DNA of 64,000 nt from Candidula unifasciata (lineage: Eukaryota > Mollusca > Gastropoda > Stylommatophora > Geomitridae): assembly GCA_905116865.2 (NCBI GenBank), contig CAJHNH020007001.1, forward strand, positions 37,501 through 101,500. The letters are read 5' to 3'. Position 1 is the stretch's first letter. The number at the start of each line of letters is the position of its first letter. Both the position numbers and the translations under genes were made by a program. Shown one piece after another: positions 40,643-52,549 of this stretch. The notes below the pieces were generated by a model. It saw only the letters and a program-made list of their open reading frames with translations. It had not been told where the DNA came from and ran no database searches.

Positions 40643-41394
40643 TACAATGTAAAAATTGCATGTTTAGTTTTTTCCTATATCAATTTAAGAACAAATGATT
40701 AAAATATCTAACTGCGTTATTTATTACGTACCCTTTGAAGATCATCAGGATTCAAAAGGTAGTAATCGATTAACATTTATAGACCTCATAATCAGGATTT
40801 CTTACAAATTTGAACATTCATTTCTTTTGTCTTGTTCCACTGACATCCAGGTTGCAGTTATTTCAGTTGTATGGATGTCAGGGGGCAGCTCAGAACTGGA
40901 AATTGAATCAGTTAATTAATTCTAAAGTGATATCAGGGAACTTTAAATTTATAATTCTTGGTACAACTGAAACAAATAATGGCATTTTTTTTTTAGCAGG
41001 AATGTGTGATTATTATTTAATGGTTATCAACCTGTCTTTTATCATTGTGTTTACCATCTTTTAATTCTAATGAAGCAAAGACCTTACTTAATTAATATAA
41101 AACCACACATGTCAGTTTAAGACATTCATTACAGGTTTATTTTCTTTTTCAGTATAATTATTCTCGACATCTGTAAATCTCGTCTGCATGTTTTCTTGAG
41201 CCTTTATTTGGTAATCTTACTCTTACCTACTATGCATGATGCTCCTTTATTGTTCTACTTTTATTTTTATGAAGCTCTGCCTTAATACATTTATTCACTG
41301 CTGACATTGAAGTCTCCTTATCATCAGTTTTTTTTGTCTGGGGGGGGGGGGGGGGGAGGGATACTTGCAGATGCCTAATTGTAAGAGAAACAAC
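40643..41394. other. AT-rich stretch, unassigned
   Basis: Includes a G-run at 41340-41356. Small ORFs without family resemblance. Confidence 0.4.
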
Positions 41395-41770
41395 TATAAA
41401 TATATGGTAGTCATGTCTATCCACAACCTTCTGTCTTGTGTACTTTCAGTCAACTCTGACACACATGATCCTCCATACCATGTTATTAAACTGTCCAGCA
41501 TCTTTTCTCTCCCTCTGCCTCCCCTCCCCTCCACATTTCCTGCTGTCACTATGTCCTTCTTCTCATCTCATGACCAAAGAATGTACATTGTCTCTATCTG
41601 ATGTGGGCAATCAGTTCTCTTCATGAGCCAGTTTTTTTTTCAAGACATCCTGATTACTGTTATTTAAATCTGTCCTAAGTATTTTCAGTATCTGTCTATA
41701 ACAGCACATCTCCGCAGCTTGCAAGTTATTTTTCACTAATCTTCCGTCCATGATTCACTTCCATATGTCA
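41395..41770 (-). mobile_element. LINE ORF2 C-terminal fragment, reversed
   Basis: Matches the reversed LINE at 53890-54260 in word order: TATCCACAACCTTCTGTCTT, TCAACTCTGACACA, TGTCCAGCATCTTTTCTCTC, CTTCTTCTCATCTCATGACC, GTGGGCAATCAGTTCTCTTC. The family is identified by the 54224-54487 ORF. Confidence 0.7.
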
Positions 41771-41785
41771 ACATAGGAAATACTT

Positions 41786-41935
41786 ACTTCTTTGAGTCCA
41801 CAGGAACACATTATAATTTGTAATAGGTTCCTACCTAGAAGCCCAGTTATGTTGCACTGATTTTAAATCTTTATTTACTACCCCCTGGGCCTTTGATGCT
41901 AAACCAATTGGGACTCAAAGAGGCAAGCTTGTATA
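41786..41935. mobile_element. piggyBac-like MITE, diverged copy of 34569-34714
   Basis: CTTCTTTGAGTCC at the left; GGGACTCAAAGAGG at the right; shared interior CCTACCTAGAAGCCCA and TACTACCCCCTGGGCCT. The boundary TTAA is lost on both sides. Confidence 0.65.
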
Positions 41936-42050
41936 ATTAATTATTTTCCTAATTATATGCCACTGAATATATTAAGTTAAAGCCAAACATCGGATCATAT
42001 TGTGAATTACATTGACAACAGCTGCTCACATATGCACTTTTACTTTATAC

Positions 42051-42488
42051 TAGAGCTGTGCCGAATATGTGATTATCACTATTCGGCCGAATATGAATAA
42101 CGGGACCAACTATTTGGCCGAATACGAATTTGAATAGTGCATAGTGTATAAAATACGTCTTAAAAAAAAAAACATTCGTAATGTCAAATGTACGCTGAAC
42201 TTTTCCTTCACAAAATGTAATAGAGGATAGTAAATATTTCAAAACATTTTACGTTTTGCATCTTTCACTCAGTTTGTGGTAACTAACAACTAGGAATTAA
42301 AGTATTCGAAGTATTGTAACAAATATTTTGCAGTGGCTGCAGCAGCCTCCGTTTATGCAGAAGCGGGTTTAACATAACCACTATTGGTATTCGGCCGGAC
42401 CGCAAGTATTCAGCCGAATACTGAATACTTATTAGGTGTACTATTCAGCCCCGAAGCGAATACAAAGCAAATGTTCTGTACCGCTCTA
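42051..42488. mobile_element. Nonautonomous hAT element with perfect 8-bp target duplication
   Basis: Ends TAGAGCTGTGCCGAA and (reverse complement of the right end) TAGAGCGGTACAGAA. CTTTATAC lies directly outside both ends (42043-42050 and 42489-42496). The interior holds palindromic ATTCGGCCGAATA words near both ends and, at 42180-42240, the reverse complement of the 3' part of the hAT remnant at 3688-4230. So it is an internally deleted derivative of that family. No ORF of significance. Confidence 0.9.
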
Positions 42489-42499
42489 CTTTATACTAA

Positions 42500-43480
42500 A
42501 GGAGTTTAAAAGTCATGGATAAGAGTTAATGCAAGAATTTATACCCTTTTGTATACACACTTGGTGATGATGTTTAAAGATTTAAACTAATTAGCAAAGA
42601 TAAGCCATAGCTAGTCTTTATCATCATACATTTGCATTGTAATGGATAATCTACATTGTGAATTTGTTGTTAGTTCATAGCCTACTTTTTAATCCTTACT
42701 TGGGTATCAAAGTCTTTACCAATGTTGACTTGCTTTTGTTTGTTTTGTCCAAAACTGTTGACATCAGCTGTGTTACTTTTATCGATAATAAAATAATTCA
42801 CAGTTAAAACCCATATCTCTACCAAAACCACATGCGAAGCAACACTTTAAATCTTTTTTATATGCTTTTCATTCCCATCATATTAATTTGTGTAACATTA
42901 ATGTGTACATTTATTCATTAATAACTTAACGAACTTTGTATTGTCTTCATGCTTGCTCAATTTCCTTCTAGCATACTTTCATTGGATGAATTGTTATTTC
43001 TAAGAAATATTTCATATTTGTGTGTTGTACTGTACAAATTTGATACCACAATAGACTATATAGCATACATCTTTGATATCTGACAAATGGTAATATACTT
43101 GTTGTTTATTCCCATTTACATTTGCCTATTGTTATTGAAAACATTACATGATTTTCCTTTCTGTGTAGGTTTTGTTTACCTTGAGAAATATGTTGCCTTT
43201 TACATATTACTAAAACCAGTGCCATTTATTTTATCATTGTATAATGTTAACTTACATTCATGTTTTTCAAGGTGCCATAATTTTTTCCTGTTTTTATTTG
43301 TTTCTTTTCTAATCGGATTCAGCTTCATGTACTGTGTACAAGTAATATGTGGCCTTAAATCTTAAACAATATTTTTTGTTCAATTCCTTTTTTTTTCTTC
43401 CACCGCATTTAAGTTGCATTATGTTAATGTACGGTGTAAAACTAGAAAATAATCATTTTCCATGTCATCCGGAGTATTGG
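42500..43480. other. AT-rich stretch without recognised features
   Basis: A 92-residue hydrophobic ORF at 43087-43365 (+) is rich in Phe, Leu and Tyr as expected from T-rich DNA; it resembles no family I know. No repeats recognised. Confidence 0.45.
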
Positions 43481-43659
43481 ACATATGGTGCTAGCCAGCT
43501 GTCACTCAGTGGGTGATGCTTTCAGTATCATGCTGTCTGCCTTTTGGGCTGGATCAAGCTGTGAGCCCTGGCCAAAAACATTTTCTTTTAAATCCCTGCT
43601 TTTACATGATTTTTCCCTTGTGGGTTCTGCTGCCATATGGAGGAAAAGGGGGAGGAGGG

Positions 43660-43875
43660 GGGATATACCCGCTGCCCTCACTGACAAGCATGTTGTAAAA
43701 GGCGATTCATTAGAGTGTAACCTTTGAAGTTGACTGCATCTTCTTGAGTGGTGAGGAACCAACAGTCTGCATACAAATAAGCCAGATGTGTAGAACGGAT
43801 GTACAAGGAAAACTCAAGTTCTGTAACAAGACTACATTCTAGAAGTAGCTAAGTTTACAGCCAGTGAACACTAAA
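43660..43875 (+). mobile_element. SINE-B copy, forward
   Basis: CTGACAAGCATGTTGTAAAA, then GTGAGGAACCAACAGTCTGC, ATACAAATAAGCCAGATGTG, AACTCAAGTTCTGTAACAAG and GTTTACAGCCAGTGAACACT in family order. Confidence 0.75.
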
Positions 43876-43899
43876 AGAAAGCAGAATATGATTCACATG

Positions 43900-44295
43900 G
43901 GGGGATCTCTGCAAAAGTCCTCAAGTTGTCTGCCTCATGCTCTGAAGATCATGATTTTACTATACAGATGTGCTGACCAGTTCACCGGTGTATTTTTTAT
44001 GGAGGATTGAGCTGTAGAAATTGTGCCGTTTTGCAGTGCTTTCATCTGACATTTAGCCGTTGTTGTGGAAGTAGACTGAGCTGCAAGGGATAGTTAGTTT
44101 ACTGACAGATTAGCCTTACTACACATCAGACAAGTCCATGAGCACTCAGAATCCTATCTTCAGTATGGTCCTCAATGTGTGGTGACTGATAGCACCAGTT
44201 CTGTGTTTGTTTACTATTCTTCTTTGGCTACCTGTATACCATATGGGATAACCCGGTGCCATGAGTTGGACCCTCAACTTTAACTTTCAAATACA
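43900..44295 (+). mobile_element. SINE-F, long copy
   Basis: Head: TCTCTGCAAAAGTCCTCAAG, TGTCTGCCTCATGCTCTGAA. The later part, CATATGGGATAACCCGGTGC, CATGAGTTGGACCCTCAACT, TTAACTTT, matches the end of 59250-59430. The middle is diverged or interrupted. Confidence 0.5.
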
Positions 44296-44384
44296 TGATT
44301 GCATGACTTACTGGCAAAAGTTCTAGCAATCTGGCAAAATGTATAGCAACTCTGCCACCATGGTCTCCATTAATTATAGTAAGT

Positions 44385-44545
44385 AAGTTAAGTAAAGATC
44401 CCTTTTCACGCCTTTAGAGGCATCGAGCATATGGGAAAAGCACCCCATATTTTTACAGACCAATCGGCACTAGGTGGGTAATGTGGTCAGCTTTACTTCC
44501 CCAGGACATCAATCCTGGTACCCATTTTGGGCTGGGTCGATCTGC
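44385..44545 (-). mobile_element. SINE-A fragment
   Basis: AAGTAAAGATCCCTTTTCAC, GCCTTTAGAGGCATCGAGCA, ACAGACCAATCGGCACTAGG, TACCCATTTTGGGCTGGGTC. No head recognisable. Confidence 0.75.
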
Positions 44546-44779
44546 TATGCTCCATACTTCCATACTATGTTAAAAATCCATGCAGCCATGCAATCCACTC
44601 GTTGGAATTACAAATCATTAATTATAGTAAGCATGTGTAATTATTACAGTGGGGAGATAAAACACAGGCAGAACTACAAACACTTGCAGTCACCAAGTGG
44701 AAAGAGAAGATCAGTCACAGAGCTGAACTGACATGAGTGATAGCATCCTCAAAGCACCTTAACGCCTCACAAGAAGAAA

Positions 44780-45734
44780 TATGCATAATTTTTACTATTC
44801 TATCTATTGAAAATAAAGGTATTGACTTTCATATACAGGGTGTATTTTTAATGACTGTATTTTTTGTTGAAATATTGCTGTTCCTATTTTTGTAATCACT
44901 ATCTGTGGAGTTAAAGCAGCATAACTGTGTGTGTGTGTTATTTCGGGTACTGTTTTCTGTATTCAGCTCTATTCACAATCGATTCTACTGGTTAAACTGC
45001 GAACAGTATTTGGATGAGGCACTTGCACATCAGGAAATGACATCATCAATTGTTGAACAACCAGATTTGAATACCTGCTACCGTTAAGGAACACGGACCC
45101 AATAAAACATTTCTTTCGGCAATAGTTAACACTATTATAGGTAAGACCATTTACTTTAACACTGATATATTGCAGTGTTATTTTAACCAACGGTAAATGG
45201 CGGTTTTAAATATGAGTTTATACACAGATTTAATTATGATGCGCAAAAAATGGATTTTAAAAAGTTCTGCATTCATTAAACGTAACCCTACATATGTGCC
45301 ATTAAAAATATGTCTACAAAATTTATGTTGTGAAAGTGATACAATGTCAAACTTACGTCAGTAAAATCTTAGCATAAAAACAGTTTACTGTTAACTGTTC
45401 TTGTTTATTTTATGTTATTTAATTTTTTTAATGATCACACCCAGGCTTTATATGCCTGGACATTTGAATCCATTGTACAGATACATTAATTCTACTTGAA
45501 TTATGTGATGCAATGATGTAATTATCTGTGCCATTCTTTTAAAGAGTAGAATTATTATACTTTATGTCATTTAAAGGCCACTGCTGTAGTTAATAAATAA
45601 AGCTGGTTATACATTTTATATTACTTAGTATGTCTACTTGAATAATATAGCAAATTATAATCTTTGTATCTTTCTTATTTTCATTGTTCTCTCTCTCTTC
45701 TTCTCTCTACCTGTCTGTCTGTCTGCCTCTGTCT

Positions 45735-45735
<1 letters not shown>
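44780..45735. other. AT-rich stretch without recognised features
   Basis: Contains AATAAATAAAGC near 45594. No ORF or repeat supported. Confidence 0.4.
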
Positions 45736-45738
<3 letters not shown>

Positions 45739-45811
<73 letters not shown>

Positions 45812-45820
45812 ATATATATA
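45739..45820. repeat. (TA)n microsatellite
   Basis: About 40 TA units with one phase slip near 45801. A second short (TA)n lies at 45899-45919, followed by GGGTGGGTGG and a G-run to 45954. Confidence 0.96.
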
Positions 45821-46229
45821 TTTTGCTGCATCATCTCAGGCAGCTCATTCCATGTCCTCCATATCTCTTTCACCTCTCTTTCTAATGCCCACCATGTATG
45901 TATATATATATATATATATTTGTAGGGGAGGGTGGGTGGGTGGGGGGGGGGGGGAGTCTCTACTTTTTCTATGGCTGTACGGATTGCAGTGCAAAATCAT
46001 TTTATTTATAGTATTAGTTGACAACCTGCTAAAACACAATAGTCTCACCACCCAGGTAAACTTGTAACCATCATCCTCAACACTTTGCTAAGACATTTGT
46101 TTCTGCTTTTCAAGTTAAGCACCCTTTTCCTGCCACTATATGCATCAGCTACACCAAAGTCACTTTAGTGCAGTTTTGACAATTGTCAGGGCTGTTGTGT
46201 GTCATTATACAATATGCCTTAGGAAATAA

Positions 46230-46430
46230 AAAGATCAAATCAAGTATTACTTTTCCCAAATTTTTAAGTTTAAAATTGGCGGACATGTTATGCATGTTCT
46301 GTGCTTAAGATATTTGTTTCTTAATTTTGGGCTACAAACAAATGGAGTCGCCTTGTAAGTGAGGTATACAAAATACAGTAATCTGTTAACTGCACAGGAA
46401 CTATCCAAGAAAATTACAATTATGAAGATC
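46230..46430. other. Stretch without recognised features
   Basis: Nothing recognised. Confidence 0.3.
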
Positions 46431-46434
46431 AGAT

Positions 46435-46580
46435 ATCTGCACCTTTTGGCTCAACACATCTGATTTCAGCAAAATCCTAATTAGTTGCCTTTTATGACAT
46501 GTTTGTTAAGGAGCAGCAGGACTGTTCATTTTTGACCCTAAGAGGTCCTGAAACCCACGCAGGGAAGTCAAAACTGTTGA
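46435..46580 (-). mobile_element. SINE-B fragment
   Basis: CATCTGATTTCAGCAAAATC, TAATTAGTTGCCTTTTATGA, CATGTTTGTTAAGGAGCAGC and GGTCCTGAAACCCACGCAGG correspond to the head side of the reversed family. Confidence 0.6.
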
Positions 46581-47480
46581 TACTAGTTATTCTTTAGAAG
46601 AGATCCCAGACTGCTAAGTTGAATATAAAGTTAATTAAATGATGCAAAATTTGAGCATTTTCCTCAGCAATTTAGTACAGTATATCTGCAGGTCAGGGAG
46701 CAAAGTTTAAAAGTTTATTAGGTTATTATGCTAAGGGTTAAAAAAATAAAAATCCACTATTTTAATAGCACAGTGCTAGTAATATTATCTTATCTAAATA
46801 TTCTTAGTGTAATTCACAACCCTACCCCCAAATGCAAATAAAGTAATATTGGAAATAATAATCCAAATTACATAATTGGCTTAAATAAATATTTTAACGA
46901 TATATGAACTAACAAGTATGCATTCTGATAACTCCATAAACATGATATATCTCAGTTAAAACCCTGAGGATTGAACAGGATGTTTTTGTGTGTGTGTGTG
47001 CAAGTAACTACTTATAATAATTAGGTGGCATTTGTCCCTAGTTGAACTTATAGGACTCTATTCATACCTTGAGAGATACTTGGGCAGTGCAACTAAGTGA
47101 ATATTTTAATATGCCACCTGACACTCTAGTGGTGAGGTGATCATCTTCCTGCTGGCGACTTTAAGTCTGAAGATTTCCAGGTAAATATTTTAAACTGCAC
47201 TGAAGTGAAAGTCAAAGTCAGTTTGAAGAAACAGAACTGCCGTCTACTTTAAAGTGGGTTTGAAGCAAAAGGGTTATCAACTGTGCCCCGCTCCCCCACC
47301 CCACCTTTCCAAATGATAATTGAAAATAAGTAAAGAAAACAAAACTGTTCAACCTAATGTATGTAATTTCCTTAAAAAGTATACCCAAGCAAGTCATTCA
47401 TTGAAATGTAAAGTGTTTAAGGAATTATCCATTACTTATAAAACAAAATAGCTTGAAATGGCTATGACTTGTTTAAACAA
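46581..47480. other. AT-rich stretch without recognised features
   Basis: A short GT run at 46989. No ORF, no repeat family recognised. Confidence 0.4.
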
Positions 47481-47484
47481 GTGT

Positions 47485-47710
47485 AGTTGCCCGGCTCTCT
47501 ATCGTAGCTGGTTAAACCTGACATCGCGGTGACCGGGTAACAAACTCCTTGTGGTCCAGGCTCACTCCCTGGGGTAGGCAGAAAAGCCACATTTCTCCCA
47601 GATTTACATTATCTATCGTGGAATCAAAACCGAACGGTTGCAATATCCATAGTACCGAACCAAAGGGTTAACAACTCATGGTTTCTGGATATTAAAAAAA
47701 AAAAAAAAAG
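47485..47710. repeat. Unidentified dispersed repeat
   Basis: GC-richer than its surroundings, begins TTGCCCGGCTCTCTATCGTA, contains TGGGGTAGGCAGAAAAGCCA and GGAATCAAAACCG and ends in an A19 run with one G after it. The A-run end suggests a retroposon; the family is not identified. Confidence 0.4.
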
Positions 47711-47889
47711 TGTAGTCTCTATAGAGTTATCATTAGTCATATGCTGTGGTTCTAACTTCAAGGTAAACGTATTACCCCATAAGTGCTCTTTTCCTATGTC
47801 AACTCAGTAACTGTGGGAACTGGATATAAAAATATAGCCTCTATTAAGCACTCAAACACTTTTTTAATAAGCCATGTTAACACTGTAGC

Positions 47890-48025
47890 TAGTTACCCAC
47901 CTCTCACTCTGATGGTTTAAGGTTGAAATCTGCCACATGTATTTTTAGAAAAGAAAATGATGTTGACTCTCAGGTCAGCCTAGCCTAAAATGGATACCAG
48001 GAGAAGGGAATCAGACCAAAGCAAT
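47890..48025 (+). mobile_element. SINE-A fragment, forward
   Basis: GTTGACTCTCAGGTCAGCCT, AGCCTAAAATGGATACCAGG and AGACCAAAGCAATGCTGA follow the family order, then a (TTAG)n run to 48060. Confidence 0.55.
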
Positions 48026-48159
48026 GCTGAGTTAGTTAGTTAGTTAGTTATTTAGTTAGTTGACAGATGATCCTCATTGCACATAAAACCATTCAGTCCA
48101 TAAATGCTTAGATCCCCTTCTCAGTAAATCCTGCAGCGTGTAGCGGCTCACAACACTAG

Positions 48160-48480
48160 TTCTGAGTGGTTTCTTCTTCTTCTTTGGCTTCCTGCATAGT
48201 CTTCATTTTTGGCCACACTCCTTTTAACATATTGTTCTTCTCCCCCCCCCCCCCCCCACCCCCATTTTATCTATTTAATATTCACAATGGCATGCTGTTC
48301 AACAAATCTACCTCAATGCCTGTATCATTCATGTCCTGCTTGCACACTTCTTTAGTACAAAATAGAGGCCGATCTTGACATCTTCTTCCCAGTTGTAGTT
48401 CACCATAGAGGATGTCCTTAGAGACTCTAGCGTCCTCCTTTCTCCAAGTTTGTCCTAGCCATCAGAAATGTTGAAGACTA
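48160..48480 (-). mobile_element. Probable LINE ORF2 fragment, decayed
   Basis: The + strand shows CTTCTTCTTTGGCTTCCTGC and words resembling reversed LINE C-termini elsewhere (CCACACTCC, GTAGTTCACC, GCGTCCTCCTTTC). Includes a C-run at 48242-48257. Tentative. Confidence 0.35.
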
Positions 48481-48639
48481 AACATTAGGAGCACTTCTAT
48501 CTTGTTACCTGCTCTTTTCAATTATGTTCTGCATATAAGCAACTGTATATGTTTCTTTCCTCGTTTTATCACTTGATCTGATAGTTTTGTCCTGTCAAAT
48601 AGGGTTAACTGTGGTTAGTACTGTGTTAAGAAAATCTGA

Positions 48640-48800
48640 GAATAATATAACTAGAATGTCTTAACACTGGAACCCACTGGGTCATGGAGATAAAGGGAGA
48701 CCATAAAATCACACTGAGAACTGTTGTGTTCTAAATTTACTTTGCTGTATCAGAGGTCAGAGGTGGATTCGCCTACGCCAGTACTAAAGACGCTAGATGA
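48640..48800 (+). mobile_element. LINE reverse-transcriptase C-terminal remnant
   Basis: ATAACTAGAATGTCTTAACA, CTGGAACCCACTGGGTCATG and AAAGGGAGACCATAAAATCA parallel 8305-8385 (ITRMSLQWNPQGYRNNGRPK). Frames are broken. Confidence 0.6.
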
Positions 48801-49870
48801 TGATGATGACAGAGATGAGTGCAAAAAGTTAACGCCATTTGACCCGTGAGACAAGGGTTTCATAGGATCAGTGGATGACAGTGACTCTACAGGTATTGCA
48901 AGACCCAAGCGTGACTAGCCGCTGTGCTGAAGATTAACCTGTGTCCAGTTAGTACCTCTTAGTCAGTCTTAGTGTGAGGACGTGTTTGGGCATGTTTTGT
49001 TCCAGTCCAGTGTGTTTAATAAGGTGTTTTATTCTGTTGGGGCTCCTGTGAACTGACTAATGGGTTTGATGGATCGCGAGATAGACTTAGGAATTCTGCC
49101 TGTGTAATTTCCAGAATGGACGGTTGTGCAGCCCATGTGGTTGCGGGGTTGGCAGTGTTGTGGCTATGGGACACATAGTTGACAGGGGTATCTGTAAGGG
49201 CACAGAAGGTGCCGGGAACCTTGTGTGTGTTAACAAACGTGGAGTGTGATGGGGGGAATAGACTAATTGCCGGGATGGCGGTCAGCGATGCTGTATGGTG
49301 CATCTACCTTAAACCCTCAGAATAATGAGTCCCTTGGAGGGACAGCCATCAGAGGGTTGTCACTGTACATCACATAGGTGTGTCTGCGTGGTCAGGTGTG
49401 TGTTGCCCGTAGCAGGCACCTGGGACATTTAAGGGGCGAGGGGTGTTTTGTCAACATCTGGAGTGACTGCCGATGTGAATATTTGGGAAGGCAGTAGAAG
49501 ACTTGACAGTGTGCATCGATCACAACTCACCTTCGTTGTAACGTGTTTCATTCATAATAAAGAGACTGATGCACTATTACAGAGATTATTTTTAGTGTAT
49601 TAGGAGTTGACTTTGTGATTCTAGTGTTTTGGTAAGGTGTCGACTGGAGAACTTTTGTAAATGTGGGAAAAGCACAAATTCCCTTGACACTTGACAAACG
49701 TGCGATGCCTCGGACAGTTCACACGTAACAAGAAGGAAATTAGAGAGGAATGGTGACAAGATAGGGAGCACACGGGGTGAGCTATATCTGATAGTAACGT
49801 ATAGAATGACTTGGCCTGAGTTGGTTGAGGGCTTATACTCTTTGGGGTATAAAATATATACAAAGAAGAA
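48801..49870. other. Unassigned stretch, possibly a long dispersed repeat
   Basis: More even base composition than its neighbours (48830-49560), with G/T-rich words such as GTGTGTTTAATAAGGTGTTT. The end near 49800-49860, GACTTGGCCTGAGTTGGTTG, AGGGCTTATACTC, resembles the 3' end of the LINE at 8450-8490. It may be a LINE 3' region. No ORF recognised. Confidence 0.4.
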
Positions 49871-50224
49871 TAAGGTTGCTTAGTGAGTAATATTTATTTT
49901 AAGGAACCAATTGTTACTGTTAATAGCAATAGCCTTATGTGCACTACTAATTTATGCTATATTCTTTGCTTACTGAAAGATACTTTTTTTTCTTATATGA
50001 CCACAATTTCAATGTTGAAAAACATCATTCAGAATACTAACTGCTTGAATTATATGTGTGTAAGCAAATAGATAAGTAAATACAAGCAACAATGTATTAA
50101 ATGTTTAATTCTATTTGCTTCTAATGTTGTTTATAATTTGCTAATGTCACTTTTTATTTCATGTTTATATTTATTTATTTTTTAGTCACAATGTCCTATA
50201 CATTTTTCCTATAGAAGTCCCACA

Positions 50225-50525
50225 GAACCCAGTTGGTTTCAGGAGCCCTATTTTTTTAGAAAACAAGAAGAAACCCAGTGCCCCTCCCCCCTTTCTTGAG
50301 CAAGCATGTCATTAAAGTTAACGAATAAGGGGCATTTCCTCTAAATTCAGGGCACATCTGCCTAAGAGACAAGGAGCTAACAGTCTGCATATGAGTAAAC
50401 CACATCTGTAAAACTGAGGTGCACATAAAACTCAACTAAGGTAACAAGACTGAAGTCCAGAAGTGGACAAACAACCATAACTTTCCAGAGTTTACAGCCA
50501 GTGAGTGCTAAGAAGAAGAAGAGGA
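50225..50525 (+). mobile_element. SINE-B, nearly full length, forward
   Basis: Head TTTCAGGAGCCC, GAAACCCAGTGCCCCTCCCC, AGCAAGCATGTCATTAAAGT; core AAGGAGCTAACAGTCTGCAT, CTCAACTAAGGTAACAAGAC, TCCAGAGTTTACAGCCAGTG; tail AAGAAGAAGAGG. Confidence 0.75.
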
Positions 50526-51140
50526 TTCATCTAATATGTGTTTGCTGTCGCACATTTATAACTCTTTCTAAGAAATGGTTATATTTTGACTGAAAATTAG
50601 AATCTGAAGGCTTGTTTCTGAGTTAATTAAACCACAATATTCATTAGTTATACAATCTCTTTTTTACTTTTTATTAGATTTAATTAAACTGTAAGTGTGT
50701 ATTTACAATCTCCTATTCATCATTTTGTAATTTTAGGAAGTATTTACCATTATTGGTGAAGGAATAATTTCACAACTGGTCTCTGACTGCTTTCAAAATG
50801 TGGTCTTTTTATGTATATTATTGTTATTTATTGTTTCATTAGATGTTCCAGCATGCATACATTTGCAGTAACCATCATTTATTTGTAAGTGATTGCCATA
50901 AAATCTAAATGCTGTTAAATAAAACAAATGAGCTTTTGCACTTGGGTACAACTGAGGAAGAACCTACTAAATTACAAAACAGTTTTTAGTAACTTTGTCT
51001 TAGTGAAAGTTGTATGTTTATTACACGCCTGCTAGATATTTTAAACCTCATATTATCGCAGTTGTCATAAAATGGAAAATATGCTGGATTAATGATACTT
51101 ATGCGTGTTCTATCTCTAAAGAATGTCAAAACAAACCCTG
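50526..51140. other. AT-rich stretch without recognised features
   Basis: Nothing recognised. Confidence 0.4.
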
Positions 51141-51149
51141 AAATTAGAC

Positions 51150-51355
51150 TTTAGTTGAGTTGAGTCAAGAATTGACATCAAAGCACTCGGGGCATTCCCA
51201 TGCATGCTCCGTCCTCATCTTCAGCAGCCAGTGCAGAGTTCCAATACTGATGGTACCGGTCACAATCTGGTTAAATGTCTGTTTTGCCTTTCCTCTGAGT
51301 GTAGTGAGCCGGCCGGACCCTAGGTTACACCCAGGTGCCTCATTCTCTCCAGGCC
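51150..51355 (-). mobile_element. LINE-RH 3' end fragment
   Basis: GAGTCAAGAATTGACATCAA, AGCACTCGGGGCATTCCCAT, CATCTTCAGCAGCCAGTGCA and CTTTCCTCTGAGTGTAG parallel 3050-3190. Truncated at 51355. Confidence 0.75.
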
Positions 51356-51559
51356 ATTGAAATTAAAAATAAATAAACTGATTTGGTAAAGCAAGGATTT
51401 TTCAAAACAACAACCTACCTGCATTTTTGCGACATGCCAGAAGTGGTAGACTGGTAGACTGGATTACACACATAAGACCAAAGTTATTGCACAGGCTAGA
51501 ATGGAATGGAAGAAACCAATGTGAGTCTTGTGTTACATATACATGATACACAAGGATGA

Positions 51560-51785
51560 TGACAATGCCTTCTTCTTCTTGATCATTCCGAACCCTTGAG
51601 GTTCATTCCTGCAGATATCACCTGCCTCCATTCATCTCTCTAGTTGGCCTTATCTTTCCAGTTGGTGACACCCAGTGTTTGCAGGTCTGTCTGGACATTA
51701 TCTCTCCATATTTTTCTTGGTCTGCGAGCATTCATCTCCCTTGTGTATAAAGTTGTCTCTTCTCTGTCATCTGACACAAGGATGA
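51560..51785 (-). mobile_element. LINE ORF2 C-terminal fragment with GAA tail
   Basis: The minus strand encodes RPRKIWRDNVQTDLQTLGVT, then NWKDKANWRDEWRQVI and a short tail; the + strand opens TTCTTCTTCTTGATC, so the reversed GAA tail is at 51569. It shows the intact form of the sequence that flanks the 21-bp minisatellite at 59930-60925. Confidence 0.7.
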
Positions 51786-52013
51786 TGACAATGTAGTTGT
51801 AATAACTTAAACAACAGTATCCTGTTCAAACCATCCAGATTATAATTGGGATATGCAGTTTAATATATTTCAATAATGGGTATCTAGGCTTATCAGTGAT
51901 GATGATGATGATGAGGAGGTTTGTCTCAGTTTTGCGAGCTGAATGTCTGTAATCATTTGTCTTTCTGTGAAATGGGCCATCTTAGTTTTATCACCATAAA
52001 CGTGTAACACATT

Positions 52014-52355
52014 TTAAACTATTGCTTCTTGATTTATTGCAAAATATTTCTTACGTGTTATGTTATCACAATCGACATCACTGTACATTGAGCATTCACA
52101 TGCATGCTCAGTACTCCGATGCAGCAGCCACTCCCAAGTACTTCTACTAGTTGTTCCCATGAAAAGCTGGTTATATTGTCTCCCATCTCGGCCTGGAAGA
52201 TGGCATAGACATGCTTCACCATGCTTTGCTCCCAAGTCACGCAGTCGTGTTGGTGTCAGGAATTCTTCATTATCCACAAGCCCAGTCCGTATAGCGTTGA
52301 CAATATCTGCTATGTCCATGCTTCTTCCTGCAATCCTTAGTGCAGTGCTCATTTC
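52014..52355 (-). mobile_element. LINE RNase H C-terminal fragment
   Basis: A 112-residue minus-strand frame: STALRIAGRSMDIADIVNAI, LTPTRLRDLGAKHGEACLC, LGSGCCIGV-type alternate frame, and a terminal HACECSMYSDVDCDN. It parallels 28476-28784 (MDHADIINA, then CPECND). Fragment only. Confidence 0.7.
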
Positions 52356-52549
52356 CCTTTACGCCTGCATGACCAGGTGTGTAGATCTAGGTGAGGGAGA
52401 GGTAAGTTGCAATTTTCGAATGGTTTCTAGCCATTCAGAGCGCACACTACCTATTGCTATCTTCTGAATTTCTTATGTGTTTCATTAGAATGGTATTTTT
52501 TTTTAAATTTATTGCTGATGTGTAGTCTTCTTCTTCTTAAAGTCCGTGC

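Noticed and set aside
43087..43365. A 92-residue hydrophobic ORF as a membrane protein
   Set aside because: Phe/Leu/Tyr/Ile content follows from T-rich DNA, and there is no repeated or conserved motif.
45655..46067. ORFs with long IYIYIY stretches as membrane proteins
   Set aside because: Translations of (TA)n.
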